Positions 17,032 through 25,453 of a DNA stretch of 46,340 nt are shown here, in pieces (position 1 is the stretch's first letter; every line of letters begins with the position of its first letter). This DNA is from Bacteroidota bacterium (lineage in GTDB: Bacteria; Bacteroidota; Rhodothermia; Rhodothermales; Bin80): assembly GCA_026708685.1 (NCBI GenBank), contig JAPOUL010000002.1, positions 1-46,340 of the forward strand. Reading direction: 5' to 3'. The notes under the pieces were generated by a model. It was not told the origin of the DNA and searched no databases. It worked only from the letters and a program-made list of their open reading frames with translations. Made by a program: the position numbers and the translations under genes.

Positions 17032-18216
17032 TCAAGGGCGATAAGGATAATGTTCAAGCATTTCATCAAGGCTATCGGCTCCGTACTTATCCAACAGTGC
17101 ATTGGCAATCACCCATGCCACCGTTGCTTCGGCAACCGTGGAAGCCGCTGGTACACTGGTAACATCACTTCGCTCATATCGGGTGGGCTGGGGCTTCCCC
17201 GATTCCAAATCTACCGTTTCAAGTGGTTTGATCAAGGTGGGGATTGGCTTCATATAACCACGTACAATTACGGGCATCCCATTGGTCATTCCTCCTTCTA
17301 AACCTCCTGCATGATTGGTACGACGTTGATACTGCTTCGCGGCATCCAGATAGATCTCATCATGGACGGTGGAGCCTGGCCTTGAGGCATTGGCGATCCC
17401 AGAGCCAATCTCCACTCCCTTCTGGGCTTGAATGGAAAGGATGGCTTGTGCAAGCTGCCCACTGAGTCTTCGGTCCCAGTGCACATACGATCCCAATCCT
17501 GGAGGAGCTCCCGTTACGATCACTTCATAGATACCACCTAATGAATCACCTGATCGTTTCACATCCGTAATATGCTCCACGCTCGCTTGACTCAGTTGAG
17601 TATCCATCATGCGAACCTGACTCTGGTCCGCTTGCCGACTGATGGACTCTGCCCCCTTCAGGAGAATTTCATCTCTCTGCTGAATATATTCCACTTCACT
17701 TTTCCATCCCACCTCACCAATACGCAGAACATGGCTACCCACTTCAATGCCAAACTGCTTGAGTAATTGACGGCCAAGCGTACAACATGCAACCCTGATG
17801 GCTGTCTCTCGAGCACTTGCACGGTCAATGACGGGCCGAATATCGTTGAACCCATATTTCCGCACACCTTCCAAATCTGCATGACCGGGACGTGGTAAGG
17901 TTATCGGGGCAACACCTTCGCCATCACCATCCACAGCCATTACATCTGGCCATCCACTTTTGTCCTTTTTAAATGCTGCATTATCCAGTCGCATCGAAAT
18001 CGGACTAGCGATCGTCTTTGAAAAACGAACACCAGAGTAGATATGAATGAGATCCTGTTCAAATTTTGCTCGGCCACCACGACCAAACCCAAGCCATCGA
18101 CGGGCAAGCTGGTGATTAATGATCTCTGCAGTGAGCGGAACTCCGGCAGGCATCCCCTCAACTATCCCGATCAGTGCCTCTCCATGGGACTCACCAGCCG
18201 TAAGATAACGTAACAT
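17032..18216 (-). CDS. aroC: Chorismate synthase
   Basis: This 394-residue FMN-dependent enzyme converts 5-enolpyruvylshikimate 3-phosphate into chorismate, the substrate of TrpE at 4827. Family signatures are GESHGEALIGIVEGMPAGVP near the N-terminus, RRWLGFGRGGRAKFEQD, GVRFSKTIASPIS, PRPGHADLEGVRKYGFNDIR, RASARETAIRVA and GGLEGGMTNGMPVIVRGYMKP. The C-terminus has TSVPAASTVAEATVAWVIAN. It is a little longer than the usual 360 residues because of segments in the middle, and no key residue seems lost. ATG at 18216 gives the standard MLRYLTAGESHG start. It lies between the protease gene (11-base gap) and valS (15-base gap) in a tight operon. Confidence 0.97.
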   Translation of the reverse strand: MLRYLTAGESHGEALIGIVEGMPAGVPLTAEIINHQLARRWLGFGRGGRAKFEQDLIHIYSGVRFSKTIASPISMRLDNAAFKKDKSGWPDVMAVDGDGEGVAPITLPRPGHADLEGVRKYGFNDIRPVIDRASARETAIRVACCTLGRQLLKQFGIEVGSHVLRIGEVGWKSEVEYIQQRDEILLKGAESISRQADQSQVRMMDTQLSQASVEHITDVKRSGDSLGGIYEVIVTGAPPGLGSYVHWDRRLSGQLAQAILSIQAQKGVEIGSGIANASRPGSTVHDEIYLDAAKQYQRRTNHAGGLEGGMTNGMPVIVRGYMKPIPTLIKPLETVDLESGKPQPTRYERSDVTSVPAASTVAEATVAWVIANALLDKYGADSLDEMLEHYPYRP

Positions 18217-18227
18217 CTCTGTCTATA

Positions 18228-19751
18228 TCACTGATCCAAACTATGCACGATCACCATGCGATTCACATTCCATTGATCCCGTATCGAAAACCTTGCAACC
18301 TCTTGAATATTTTGTAATTCTTTGAGTGCATCCCTGACCGAATTAATTTTCTGTCCATTAATATGCTCTAATAATACACCCTCTTCAAGGTATTCAATGG
18401 AGGGCTGGCGAGTCACTCTCTGAATAATGACACCTTCCAATTCTCCGTAGACGGTCTCATCTTCTTCAAACTTATCTCTTAAGACCACTCCCCATTGATC
18501 TAAATACTGGGCCTGCATGATCTCACGGGTTGGTCGATACCCCATTTCGAGGAGCCATGAAGCTACCTGTGGATGATCCTGTCCAAGGAGCATCAGATTG
18601 AGAGTGTCAATCTTTCCACTCCTCCAGTAGGATACTTGGGCTTCAGAATAGGGGCGTTTCTGTAAGATGGCACTCAGGAGCTGGTTCGGTTGATCAATTG
18701 CATGACCATCAATCTCAAGGATCACATCGCCAGGGCGAAGTCCAGCATTATCTGCGGCTCCCCCTTCAAAGACCTGATCCAAGAATACACCCTGAACCGA
18801 GTTCATGCCAAGTGCACTTGCAAACTCTGCATCTACATTGGTGGGCATCACTCCCATAAATGCACGGCGGAATTCTCCAAATTCAATCAAATCCGTGACA
18901 ACCCGAATAGCAAGGTTCACAGGAATGGCAAAACCGTATCCTTCATAAAATCCACTGTTGGTCACAATGGCTGTATTGATTCCAATCAGCTCTCCATGAA
19001 GATTCACCAGCGCACCGCCAGAGTTTCCAGGATTGATCGCAGCATCGGTCTGGATAAAATCCTCTACACCAAAATCGGAATCAATAATATTCATTGATCT
19101 CCCCATTGCACTCACAATCCCTGCAGTCACAGTAGAATTGAGTTGCAGTGGATTACCGATCGCAAGCACCCAATCCCCTAATTGTAACGTCTCTGAATCG
19201 CCAAGCGTCATGGCGGGGACAGTTTCCTCTGAATTCAAGACCACTTGGATCACAGCCAGATCTGTTGCACGATCCACTCCGACGGTATAGGCTTCAAATT
19301 CTCTCTTGTCGGCAAACAAAACCTGTAACTTGCGGGAATCTTCTACCAGATGATAGTTGGTAACAATATGCCCTTGGGGGGTGATGACAACCCCACTCCC
19401 CTCATTCTCAACCATCTCATCCGAGTCAAAGGAAGACCATAGATGTGTATGCCAGCCCGACTCACTGCTTACAGAGACCACTGATGGGACTGCACTGTTG
19501 GCTACATTACGAAATGCCGTACTGAGACTATACGATGATGAAGATATAGCAGGGTTCTGCCCAACGGAGTCCGATCGTTCTACGAGGCGGATTTCGGCAA
19601 GCGGCATCGCTCTTTGATCAAAATTGACCACCATCATCGCGATGACACCCGTCAGGACTCCAATGGTGAGGAGGCATACCCCAATGACGGAAAGCAACGC
19701 TGGGCGTGAACCCCATGAAACGCTTTGAAGTGAACGAATAACAGACATCAA
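18228..19751 (-). CDS. HtrA/Deg-type serine protease with PDZ domains
   Basis: This 507-residue envelope protease has an N-terminal membrane anchor (about residues 18-42), so the body is periplasmic. The trypsin-like domain keeps the full triad: H134 in TNYHLV, D164 in RATDLAVI and S244 in [12 protein letters not shown] domain follows (about residues 300-395: [29 protein letters not shown]). A second, less typical PDZ-like region (about 430-505) contains [19 protein letters not shown] and [16 protein letters not shown]. The layout is that of DegP/DegQ/DegS-like quality-control proteases. Two PDZ regions favour DegP/DegQ, while the uncleaved-looking anchor resembles DegS. The neighbours are an acyltransferase upstream (12 bases) and aroC downstream (11 bases). 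Confidence 0.93.
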   Translation of the reverse strand: MMSVIRSLQSVSWGSRPALLSVIGVCLLTIGVLTGVIAMMVVNFDQRAMPLAEIRLVERSDSVGQNPAISSSSYSLSTAFRNVANSAVPSVVSVSSESGWHTHLWSSFDSDEMVENEGSGVVITPQGHIVTNYHLVEDSRKLQVLFADKREFEAYTVGVDRATDLAVIQVVLNSEETVPAMTLGDSETLQLGDWVLAIGNPLQLNSTVTAGIVSAMGRSMNIIDSDFGVEDFIQTDAAINPGNSGGALVNLHGELIGINTAIVTNSGFYEGYGFAIPVNLAIRVVTDLIEFGEFRRAFMGVMPTNVDAEFASALGMNSVQGVFLDQVFEGGAADNAGLRPGDVILEIDGHAIDQPNQLLSAILQKRPYSEAQVSYWRSGKIDTLNLMLLGQDHPQVASWLLEMGYRPTREIMQAQYLDQWGVVLRDKFEEDETVYGELEGVIIQRVTRQPSIEYLEEGVLLEHINGQKINSVRDALKELQNIQEVARFSIRDQWNVNRMVIVHSLDQ

Positions 19752-19763
19752 CGTAACTACGAT

Positions 19764-20543
19764 TTAGGCATCCACTTGTTCAGAAAGTGAAAGAATTGCC
19801 TCTCTCGCAACATTTGCAATTTCCCTGCGATTCATATTGGATATGTTGATATCTGGACCTATGCATAATTGAATGTCTAACCGTCGGAACCCTGCTATAT
19901 GAATGACTTGGCGGATAAATGAATGGTGCAGCTTGCCATCTGTGCCAAGTGTTAGAAATGTTCTTCCCTCTTGACCACCAACATTTTTTCCATTCACTCC
20001 TGTAACACTAATAAAGATGGGCTGTAACTTTCCCTGATCGAAATCAATTAAACTTTCAAATGCTCCCGTCTTAAATGGCAAGAGCGTGATTCCATCACTA
20101 ATTGTCCCTTCTGGAAACACCACAACAGATGTAGCCTGAACAAGACGCTGTCTAACTTGGGATGCAAAGGTTTTGGCTTCCCCTTTCCTGCGGCGATTCA
20201 CTAAAATCATGGCGTAGGTTTGGGAAATCCAACCAATGAGGGGCCAACGAGCGATTTCAGCCTTCCCGGCAAAGCTAGCATCCATTTGAGAGGATAATAT
20301 AATTGGATCAAAAACCGTCAAGTGATTACTGACTCTGAGTGTATAGGGAGACAATTTTACATTTCTGCTCGCACTTACATGAATGTTGCAGATACGGCAT
20401 ACATTGCGGGCAGCGACTCCCTGCCGCATCATTCTGTAGGGTAATCGCTCATTTTTAGGTTGAAACCAGACACCTATACTTGTAAGTATGCATCCAATGA
20501 TCGTTACAATAAATGAAAGAATAAAACGCCACCAGATACGCAT
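19764..20543 (-). CDS. 1-acyl-sn-glycerol-3-phosphate acyltransferase-like protein
   Basis: This 259-residue PlsC-family protein has an N-terminal hydrophobic segment (about residues 5-26). The acyltransferase motif HxxxxD is H74-LTVF-D79 in VSNHLTVFDP, and the second motif is VVFPEGTISDG near residue 148, with PLIGWISQTY and ILVNRRRKGE between them. PlsC adds an acyl chain to lysophosphatidic acid at the membrane to make phosphatidic acid. The motifs do not exclude a related lysophospholipid or ornithine-lipid acyltransferase. It is the first gene of the minus-strand operon leading to htrA-like, aroC, valS and the carbamoyltransferase. The promoter should lie in the 461-bp divergent region upstream. 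Confidence 0.88.
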   Translation of the reverse strand: MRIWWRFILSFIVTIIGCILTSIGVWFQPKNERLPYRMMRQGVAARNVCRICNIHVSASRNVKLSPYTLRVSNHLTVFDPIILSSQMDASFAGKAEIARWPLIGWISQTYAMILVNRRRKGEAKTFASQVRQRLVQATSVVVFPEGTISDGITLLPFKTGAFESLIDFDQGKLQPIFISVTGVNGKNVGGQEGRTFLTLGTDGKLHHSFIRQVIHIAGFRRLDIQLCIGPDINISNMNRREIANVAREAILSLSEQVDA

Positions 20544-21004
20544 AAAGTACGAATGGATGAATGATGATTCAGTACTGTTTGAACTTTTTTGTGAATTAAG
20601 AGTGCCCTTTCATCTTGTACGAGAGTGAGCCCAGTAGGGATGAAACGATTTGTAACCTCCATTCCGTACGGTGATCGCTTCTCACAGCATCAGTGTATCG
20701 ACTGCAAATGCAACTCAACAGCCATCGTTGTAGATTAGAATCTTACATGAGATTGAACGAATTTACTGAAAACTGAGGCAATTACTTCTTTTATCTGAGA
20801 ATTTTATACAACTCTCATTTAATCTATTCTACACCAATCCAGTTCGACAGATTGATGATTCTCTCCATTGGGAGAAGAGTGAACTAAATTGAATCTTCAT
20901 CGTTAACGCAGTAAATTCACTCCTTTCGGTCTTATGCCGTGAAAAAAATGATCTTCACATTAAGTCTGTAAGGTTAAATTTTTTTGCATTAGTATTTGTA
21001 ATTT
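20544..21004. other. Divergent intergenic region between plsC-like gene and ATPase gene
   Basis: These 461 bases separate two divergent units and must hold both promoters. I found no open frame with recognisable content. The last 60 bases before the ATPase gene are very AT-rich and include TAGTATTTG about 10 bases before its ATG, loosely like the Bacteroidota -7 element but too close to be convincing. A short hairpin (TCTCC-ATTG-GGAGA) lies near 20862-20875. Confidence 0.5.
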
Positions 21005-22393
21005 ATGAAGATAACCGTTCAAAATTTAGGGATTTTGAAGGAGGCCATGTTTGAGTTGGGTCATCTAACTGTGATTTGTGGGCTCAACAATACTGGTAAA
21101 ACATATGCTACTTATGCTCTTTACGGTTTTTTGGAAAACTGGCGAGGCTTTCTAAAAGCAGATGTTTCTGGTAAAGAAATTGATGAGATTATTGATAACG
21201 GCGTAGGACGAATAGATATTGCCCAACATGTTCAAAAGGCAAAAAATATCCTTGCCAAAGGTTGCCAGAGATATACTAAGGAACTACCCAGAATTTTTGC
21301 ATCTGATTCCAAATACTTCTCCCATGCTAAGTTTCATTTGGATTTGGATCAAGATATTGCCTCTATCCTGCATCCCCCTTTTGAGCGAAAATTGCACTCT
21401 AAAAAAAGTGAACTTCTTTCATTTAGTAAGCCTGAAGGGATCGGTACACTTGACATTTCACTTTCTGCTGATCATGGCAATTTTGACTTGCCAAGGAGGA
21501 TGATCAAAGATGCGATCATTGATGTTCTTAACGAAATACTCTTTAAGCGATACTTACCGAGGCCATTTATTGCCAGTGCAGAGCGCACGGGTGTAGCAAT
21601 CTTCAGTAAAGAGCTTGACTTTGCCAGAAACCGATTACTTGAAGAAATGGCTAGAAGTAGCAAGGGTATTGATCCCTTGGAGTTACTCTTTAGGTCTTAT
21701 AATGATTATGCTTGGCCCGTCAGGTCCAATGTAGATTTCACTAGAAGAGTGATAGATATTACTAAACAAGATAGCTTTATTGCTACGAAGTATCCACATA
21801 TTCTGAATCTATTCCGTGACATTGTCGGTGGTGAGTATATTACAGGAAGTAATAATTCGGTCTATTTTAAGCCTTCAAAGAAAAACCTTAAACTAACCAT
21901 AGGAGAGAGTTCTAGTGCTGTAAGATCCATGCTGGATATTGGTTCTTATCTCCGCCATATCGCTCAGCCTGGCGATTTGCTCATGGTGGATGAACCAGAA
22001 CTAAATTTGCATCCCGAAAATCAACGTAAAGTAGCACGACTTTTTGCTCGCCTTATAAAACTTGGAATTCGTGTATTCATCACGACCCATAGTGATTATA
22101 TCATTAAGGAACTCAATACACTGATCATGCTCAATCAAGATAAACCACATCTCAAGCAAATTTCCAGCAGAGAAGGCTTTGAAAATGAAGAGTTAGTTGA
22201 CGCAGAGAAGGTAAAGGTATATATCGCCGAAAAATCTTTACTCAAAACGAAGAGCACTAGCAAAAAGAGAACTATGCATCCATCACTCGTGGAGGTGGAA
22301 GTGAGTGATGACTATGGAATTGATGCTCGTAGCTTTGATGTTGTAATCAATAAAATGAATGAGATTCAAGAGGCCATTGTGTGGGGAGATTGA
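21005..22393 (+). CDS. OLD/AAA-type ATPase, probable first component of a two-gene defence system
   Basis: This 462-residue ABC/AAA-like ATPase of the RecF/OLD style has Walker A GLNNTGKT at 26-33, a signature-like ESSSAVRS, Walker B LLMVDEPELNLHP with D329-E330, and the histidine loop TTHSD with H362. The middle 270 residues, between Walker A and Walker B, are a helical insertion. There is no TOPRIM domain at the C-terminus, unlike OLD or GajA, so nuclease activity would have to come from the partner. The next gene starts 2 bases after its stop. Proteins of this type act as sensors or motors in systems such as Septu, Gabija, PARIS and AbiL, but the partner here matches none of those effectors. 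The region is more AT-rich than its surroundings. The defence role is inferred from architecture. Confidence 0.85.
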   Translation: MKITVQNLGILKEAMFELGHLTVICGLNNTGKTYATYALYGFLENWRGFLKADVSGKEIDEIIDNGVGRIDIAQHVQKAKNILAKGCQRYTKELPRIFASDSKYFSHAKFHLDLDQDIASILHPPFERKLHSKKSELLSFSKPEGIGTLDISLSADHGNFDLPRRMIKDAIIDVLNEILFKRYLPRPFIASAERTGVAIFSKELDFARNRLLEEMARSSKGIDPLELLFRSYNDYAWPVRSNVDFTRRVIDITKQDSFIATKYPHILNLFRDIVGGEYITGSNNSVYFKPSKKNLKLTIGESSSAVRSMLDIGSYLRHIAQPGDLLMVDEPELNLHPENQRKVARLFARLIKLGIRVFITTHSDYIIKELNTLIMLNQDKPHLKQISSREGFENEELVDAEKVKVYIAEKSLLKTKSTSKKRTMHPSLVEVEVSDDYGIDARSFDVVINKMNEIQEAIVWGD

Positions 22394-22395
22394 TC

Positions 22396-22977
22396 ATGAG
22401 CTCAGACATTAATATTCTCAAAAGATTGATCATTAAAAATGTTCTGGTGCCTGTAAGTAAAAACAACTACGACAAATACTTTCTCGTACTTAATGATTAT
22501 GGAAGATCATCTAGCTATCACATAAAAATAGTCAACTTACCCGAAGAGACAATTGCAATAAAAACTGATCGGTTTCCATTTACAAAAAAGATATTTAGAT
22601 GCAATAATGGCGAATGTAAAATGGCAGATTATGTTGTAATTTCTAATGACTTAGATCAAAAGTGGATCATCTATATTGAACTCAAACTTGGGAGTAACGG
22701 TAAGCCTAAACAGATTATACAGCAACTGGAAGGATCCAAGTGTTTTATCCATTATTGTCGTGAGGTTGGTAAAACGTTTTTACATGAACCCGAGTTTCTT
22801 GATCCTACGAATTATCAAGAGCGATATATTAGTGTGAAAAATATTGGAGTGGCTAAAAGATCTTCCAATATCCTAACAAAGCCCGGTGTACATGACCATG
22901 CCAGCAACATGCTTCGTATAAGTGCTCCCCCTCCAAAAGGGATTCGATTTGAGCAATTAATAAATATAGACGGTTAG
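22396..22977 (+). CDS. PD-(D/E)XK nuclease-like partner of the ATPase
   Basis: This 193-residue protein starts at ATG 22396, 2 bases after the ATPase stop; a GTG at 22381 inside the ATPase gene is the alternative. It carries what looks like a PD-(D/E)XK nuclease core: D78 in CKMADYVVIS, then E95-L-K97 in WIIYIELKLG, followed by a helix with glutamines (KQIIQQLEG). The spacing of 17 residues between D and ExK fits the fold, and the ADYVV...IYIELK pattern is common in small proteins next to AAA ATPases. It is probably a metal-dependent nuclease, or a degenerate one used for binding, and acts with the ATPase. No DNA-recognition domain is seen. The C-terminal 60 residues are basic and may bind nucleic acid. 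Confidence 0.65.
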   Translation: MSSDINILKRLIIKNVLVPVSKNNYDKYFLVLNDYGRSSSYHIKIVNLPEETIAIKTDRFPFTKKIFRCNNGECKMADYVVISNDLDQKWIIYIELKLGSNGKPKQIIQQLEGSKCFIHYCREVGKTFLHEPEFLDPTNYQERYISVKNIGVAKRSSNILTKPGVHDHASNMLRISAPPPKGIRFEQLINIDG

Positions 22978-23183
22978 TATATCCAAAGAGTTTCGCCTTC
23001 TAAGAGTACTTGGATATCAAAACCCAATTTCTTGATCTGAATAATAAGCCTGATTAGATTCAAAACATGTAGACCCCAAATCCTTCCGAAGTGAGGCAGA
23101 TTGATGAAAAACTGATCCTTACCCAGCAACAGATATTGAATTCCTATGACACGCCCACATAATTTAATCGGTGCGGTGTCATA
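22974..23183 (-). other. 69-codon open frame without a start, possible gene remnant
   Basis: On the minus strand, right after the methyltransferase stop and in another frame, a stop-free run reads APIKLCGRVIGIQYLLLGKD, then QFFINLPHFGRIWGLHVLN and ends LLEGETLWIY. It contains no ATG or GTG, so it is not a complete gene. The amino-acid make-up looks protein-like. It may be a lost C-terminal extension of the methyltransferase reached by a frameshift, or a fragment of another gene. No family is recognised. Confidence 0.3.
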
Positions 23184-23916
23184 TCATTTTTACCATAGAA
23201 GATTTTAGATGCTTTTGTCCATGACGCTCAAAAAGCCATGCGGTGTAAAGGAGCCCACTCCAATAAGATCGAATGAGATGTAGCCCTGAATCCTGACAAA
23301 TCTGCAGAATTCTATCTGAACTTGCATAAGCAATTCCACGATCCAATCGACTCAGAAGCCGCTCTTTCTTCTTGCCTGTATACCCCCTATGATCCATAAA
23401 ACGTTTCCATGCACCATAAAATAAGTTGAAATAGGGATCCGACTGATCCCCATGCAAGTCAAATAATACGACCGTCCCATCGGGCTTTACACGCTCAGTC
23501 ACGCTCTGCATAAGAGCATCTTTGGATCCGTCATCCGGTAGAAAATGCATGACATTGATGATCGTAGCTGCATCAAACTGAATGTCTGGATCAAGCTCAT
23601 GCGTGTAACAATGATGCAATTGAACACGGGAGGAAATCTCCATTTTTCCCGCTACTTTTTTTTTTTTAATGATACGGCGACCACCGAGATCTACACAATC
23701 AAATGTCCATTGATCTTCTGCTGAAGCGAACACTTCAAGTTCCTTACCAGTACCACAGCCTACGATCAGTATCTTGGCCCCTTTGTCTAGCCGTTCCTGT
23801 AAGAGCGATAATGTGGCAATGAAAAGTTCATCATACCCAGGAATCACTCGGCTGGCAAGTTCCTTGTACTCTTCACCATAATCTCCGTCAAAGTTAAATG
23901 CTTTCGGATCTTTCAT
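23179..23916 (-). CDS. Class I SAM-dependent methyltransferase (sequence partly replaced by adapter)
   Basis: This 245-residue protein has the class I methyltransferase core. Motif I is ILIVGCGTGKELEVFA near residue 55, motif II is the acidic strand end FDCVD, then INVMHFLPDDGSKDALMQSV and VKPDGTVVLFDLHGD. It resembles CmoA-like and Methyltransf_25 proteins that use S-adenosylmethionine; the substrate is unknown. Residues corresponding to 23656-23696 (VDLGGRRIIKKKK) are not biological: the DNA there is an Illumina P5 oligo plus a T-run. The frame stays open across it and the length is normal, so the artefact probably replaced a similar length of real sequence, perhaps one like VDxSxEMIxxAxKK. 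Treat these residues as unknown. It is divergent from msrP across 49 bases. Confidence 0.8.
   Translation of the reverse strand: MKDPKAFNFDGDYGEEYKELASRVIPGYDELFIATLSLLQERLDKGAKILIVGCGTGKELEVFASAEDQWTFDCVDLGGRRIIKKKKVAGKMEISSRVQLHHCYTHELDPDIQFDAATIINVMHFLPDDGSKDALMQSVTERVKPDGTVVLFDLHGDQSDPYFNLFYGAWKRFMDHRGYTGKKKERLLSRLDRGIAYASSDRILQICQDSGLHLIRSYWSGLLYTAWLFERHGQKHLKSSMVKMI
23656..23696. other. Illumina P5 flow-cell oligo with poly-T linker (assembly artefact)
   Basis: Twelve Ts (23656-23667) are followed by the exact 29-base Illumina P5 sequence (23668-23696), which begins AATGATACGGCGACC and ends GAGATCTACAC. The flow-cell-bound P5 oligo itself carries a T linker at its 5' end, so both parts match. 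No chance or biological explanation fits a 29-base identity. It lies within the methyltransferase gene. Confidence 0.97.
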
Positions 23917-23965
23917 GTATCTTTACCAAGTTTTGGTTGATTGTTGTTCATTAAACTCTTGAAAC

Positions 23966-24994
23966 ATGGCAAATGTTATTTTATCACCGAGTTGGGCACT
24001 TAAAGAAAGTGTATGTACCTCCCAATCTGCTTATACGAACCGTCGTAAGTTTGTTAAGTCCCTTGGATTGGGAGCCATTGGGCTTGCTACTCTGGGAGGA
24101 TGTACGGCCAATAGCCAGAATACGATCGGTGGTCCGTTGGATAAGATCCCCGAAAATGCTCCAAGGGATGGCTACCCCGCCGCAAGAAATGAAATCTATC
24201 AGGTTCCTGAGCGCGATTTAACGGAACGCCTGCTCGCGTCTTCCTATAATAATTTTTATGAATTCATTAATCAGGGAAACTTAAAACTGGTATGGCCTCT
24301 GGTGGACGATTACAAACCGTTTCCATGGACCTTGGATGTTCGCGGGCAAGTTGATCAAAAACAAACTTGGGATTTAACTGAGTTGATCAAGTCCATGCCT
24401 CTTGAAGAACGGATCTATCGATTCCGATGTGTTGAGGCATGGTCCATGACGGTTCCTTGGACAGGCTTTCCCCTTGCAAGCCTCATCAAGAAATGCAACC
24501 CTAACTCATCGGCCACTCATGTTCAATTCACATGCGTTTCACGCCCTGATGAATTGCCAGGTCAGAAGAAAGCGACTTGGTACCCTTGGCCTTATTTTGA
24601 AGCCTTGAGAATGGACGAAGCCATGAATGAACTTGCCTTTGTTGCAGTTGGCATGTATGGAGAGCCCCTACCCAAGCAGAATGGCTCCCCTCTACGGTTA
24701 GTCCTCCCCTGGAAATATGGCTATAAAGGACCCAAAGCGATTACACATATAGAATTCACCCGCAAACAGCCAGATACTTTCTGGAATAAGCTGCAACCCC
24801 GCGAATACGGCTTTCTCTCTAATGTGAATCCGAATATTCCACATCCTCGATGGAGTCAGGCATCCGAACGATTGCTACTCAGTGAAGGAGTTGAAAATCG
24901 TATTCGTACCCAATTATTTAATGGATACAACGAGTGGGTCGGTGAATTATATCCCGATGAGCCCAGAACGCCATCGGGTCCAATCATCAGGTAA
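23966..24994 (+). CDS. msrP: Protein-methionine-sulfoxide reductase catalytic subunit (MsrP/YedY)
   Basis: This is a 342-residue molybdopterin enzyme that repairs oxidised methionines in periplasmic proteins. A twin-arginine signal is present (TNRRKFVKSLGLGAIGLATL, near residues 24-43). The mature part shows YNNFYEFINQGN, FPWTLDVRG and the molybdenum-ligating cysteine in YRFRCVEAWSMTVPWTGFPL. FTCVSRPDELPGQ, YPWPYFEALRMDEAMNELAF, NGSPLRLVLPWKYGYKGPKA and PREYGFLSNVNPNIPHPRWSQ complete a near-perfect family match. The usual partner, the haem membrane protein MsrQ, is not beside it; the next gene is convergent and unrelated. It may be orphaned, or use an msrQ elsewhere. A MOSC-domain gene lies 1.2 kb away, but that is no evidence of a link. 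Confidence 0.95.
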   Translation: MANVILSPSWALKESVCTSQSAYTNRRKFVKSLGLGAIGLATLGGCTANSQNTIGGPLDKIPENAPRDGYPAARNEIYQVPERDLTERLLASSYNNFYEFINQGNLKLVWPLVDDYKPFPWTLDVRGQVDQKQTWDLTELIKSMPLEERIYRFRCVEAWSMTVPWTGFPLASLIKKCNPNSSATHVQFTCVSRPDELPGQKKATWYPWPYFEALRMDEAMNELAFVAVGMYGEPLPKQNGSPLRLVLPWKYGYKGPKAITHIEFTRKQPDTFWNKLQPREYGFLSNVNPNIPHPRWSQASERLLLSEGVENRIRTQLFNGYNEWVGELYPDEPRTPSGPIIR

Positions 24995-25441
24995 TCAACT
25001 GTCTTCGTTGCTGAAGGAACGATTCCAAAAAAAAGCGAGGACGGCTGATAATAGGGCTCCTATCAAACTGATCCCCATTTGTGATGCTGCTATAAGCCAG
25101 TGAGCGGGCATCAGTTGGTCTATAACAACTTCTTGAGGTGCACCCGGCTGGACATACACTTTCAGAGAATCCTGCCCCTTTACCCGAAACCATAATGATT
25201 GAGGGAGGGACATCCGTTTATGCTCAATCGTTTTCCCGTCTGGAAGAATCACCCGCAGGTGAATATATCCGTAAGTCACATCTGCACGATTGGTGGTATC
25301 AAAATCCTCTACTTTTGCAATCGCAGATATTCCATCATTCCATGTACTGCGTAACTGTGTAGCAACCATCCCTTGATTCACGGAAAGCCCCGTTAATACT
25401 ACGGGAATGATCCAAAAAATTCGTGCAATAGTACGAACCAT
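24995..25441 (-). CDS. Small two-helix membrane protein, DUF3592-like
   Basis: This 148-residue protein has one membrane segment at each end (about residues 7-22 and 112-137). Between them lies an exported or cytosolic beta domain with KVEDFDTTNRADVTYGYIHL, RVILPDGKTIEHKRMSLP and DSLKVYVQPGAPQEVVIDQL. This two-helix layout with a small beta domain, including a phrase of the type V.Y.P..P....D, recalls DUF3592 proteins. The match is by architecture only. Its stop abuts the msrP stop, so the two genes are convergent. It lies 12 bases after the HNH gene on the same strand, so they are probably co-transcribed. Function is unknown. Confidence 0.65.
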   Translation of the reverse strand: MVRTIARIFWIIPVVLTGLSVNQGMVATQLRSTWNDGISAIAKVEDFDTTNRADVTYGYIHLRVILPDGKTIEHKRMSLPQSLWFRVKGQDSLKVYVQPGAPQEVVIDQLMPAHWLIAASQMGISLIGALLSAVLAFFWNRSFSNEDS

Positions 25442-25453
25442 CTAATGAAATAC

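Noticed and set aside
23656-23667. Run of 12 Ts as a natural slippage site in the methyltransferase gene
   Set aside because: It adjoins an exact P5 oligo and matches the linker of that oligo, so it is part of the artefact.
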